Origin: Entamoeba invadens IP1 | Taxonomy: Eukaryota; Evosea; Mastigamoebida; Endamoebidae | Length of the DNA stretch: 64,000 nucleotides | Assembly: GCF_000330505.1 (NCBI RefSeq) | Contig: NW_004443720.1 | Location: 84,150-148,149, forward strand | Direction of reading: 5' to 3' | Part shown: positions 63,763 to 64,000 of the stretch, piece after piece | Position numbering within the stretch: the first letter of the stretch is position 1 | How the letters are laid out: each line of letters starts with the position of its first letter | Notes under the pieces: generated by a model | Told to the model about the DNA's origin: nothing | What the model saw: the letters and a program-made list of their open reading frames with translations, nothing else | Databases searched by the model: none | Translations under genes and position numbers: made by a program

Positions 63763-64000
63763 ATGAGTAACACGTATGGGTATTCTCAACATGAGTCTGA
63801 CAAGTACAAGACTCTACCGAAGACGTCGTTTACAGAAAAATATATAGAAGCGATTGGATTGAAGGATACTGCAGGACAAACTGCGTTTTTAGATGTCTTA
63901 ATAACTTCACACTCTCCGGAAGTGACACAGAAGTTCTTAAATAAAATAGTTGGGATACGGAGCTCTATCATCACTTCAACTACGTTCAAATATGATACCC
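63763..64000 (+). CDS. 5' part of an unidentified gene, cut by window edge
   Basis: ATG 63763 opens a frame with no stop to the end of the window (79 codons): MSNTYGYSQHESDKYKTLPK, then FTEKYIEAIGLKDTAGQTAF, then HSPEVTQKFLNKIVGIR. Composition is coding-like, in contrast to the AT-rich DNA before it. No domain can be named from this part. Confidence 0.65.
   Translation, partial: MSNTYGYSQHESDKYKTLPKTSFTEKYIEAIGLKDTAGQTAFLDVLITSHSPEVTQKFLNKIVGIRSSIITSTTFKYDT

Noticed and set aside
1..64000. CRISPR arrays, prokaryotic operons, prophage
   Set aside because: No regular direct repeats with spacers and no phage genes; introns and gene families are eukaryotic.

Overview
The window looks like nuclear DNA from an amoebozoan of the genus Entamoeba, and I lean to the reptile parasite E. 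invadens. This is inferred. The intergenic DNA is extremely AT-rich and the genes are compact. I can place 14 short introns (39-181 nt), 13 with the donor GTTTGT and one with GTTTGA. Gene families typical of Entamoeba are present: a CXXC-rich transmembrane kinase (TMK), an LRR/myotubularin/kinase giant, a BAR-like/PH/RhoGAP protein and a Rap-like GTPase. A 100-N run at 31147-31246 marks a draft-assembly gap.

Layout. 1-231: a near-perfect foldback repeat. 995-4652 (+): P4-ATPase. 4751-10141 (-): 1796-aa inactive-myotubularin/LRR/COR-like/kinase protein. 10235-10747 (-): SAM-like protein. 11542-13407 (+): coiled-coil plus WD-like protein, a candidate ATG16. 13507-16709 (-): TMK with a 2-nt frame break. 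18961-22469 (+): second, divergent P4-ATPase. 22552-27238 (-): signal peptidase subunit 2, MIT-domain protein, M16C peptidase with a 1-nt frame break. 28602-30104 (+): NOT3/5. 30187-30783 (-): Derlin. 30951-33674 (-): two paralogous coiled-coil genes, one crossed by the gap. 35684-36157 (+): two-repeat Myb. 36386-41755 (-): ubiquitin-like protein, tRNA-Leu(CAG), Rap-like GTPase, degenerate inositol 5-phosphatase, oxysterol-binding protein. 43732-50435 (+): VHS protein, BAR-like/PH/RhoGAP, Cdc25/rhodanese-like protein, ATG9-like protein. 50685-53575 (-): an unresolved terminal exon and transposase-like relics flanking a TFIIB-family gene. 53666-57756 (-): MOCOS-like aminotransferase, RAD51 paralog, 3-hydroxyacyl-CoA dehydratase. 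58096-60432 (+): transportin-like importin. 60550-61250 (-): small type I membrane protein. 62201-62587 (+): small hypothetical. 63763 to the edge (+): 5' part of another gene.

By function, many genes serve the endomembrane system: lipid flippases, OSBP, a myotubularin-like protein, SPC2, Derlin, HACD, VHS and MIT proteins, ATG9 and a possible ATG16. The rest cover signalling (kinases, RhoGAP, Rap, Cdc25-like), gene expression (NOT3/5, Myb, TFIIB-like, importin) and DNA repair (RAD51 paralog).

The most useful results beyond plain ORF calling are these. Several terminal exons were recovered by splicing in frame (flippase 2, ATG9, TFIIB-like, coiled-coil/WD, RAD51 paralog, small membrane protein). 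Several genes carry single small frame breaks that could be assembly errors. A family of about 180-210 bp inverted-repeat elements has three copies. Several proteins look like pseudoenzymes or divergent enzymes.
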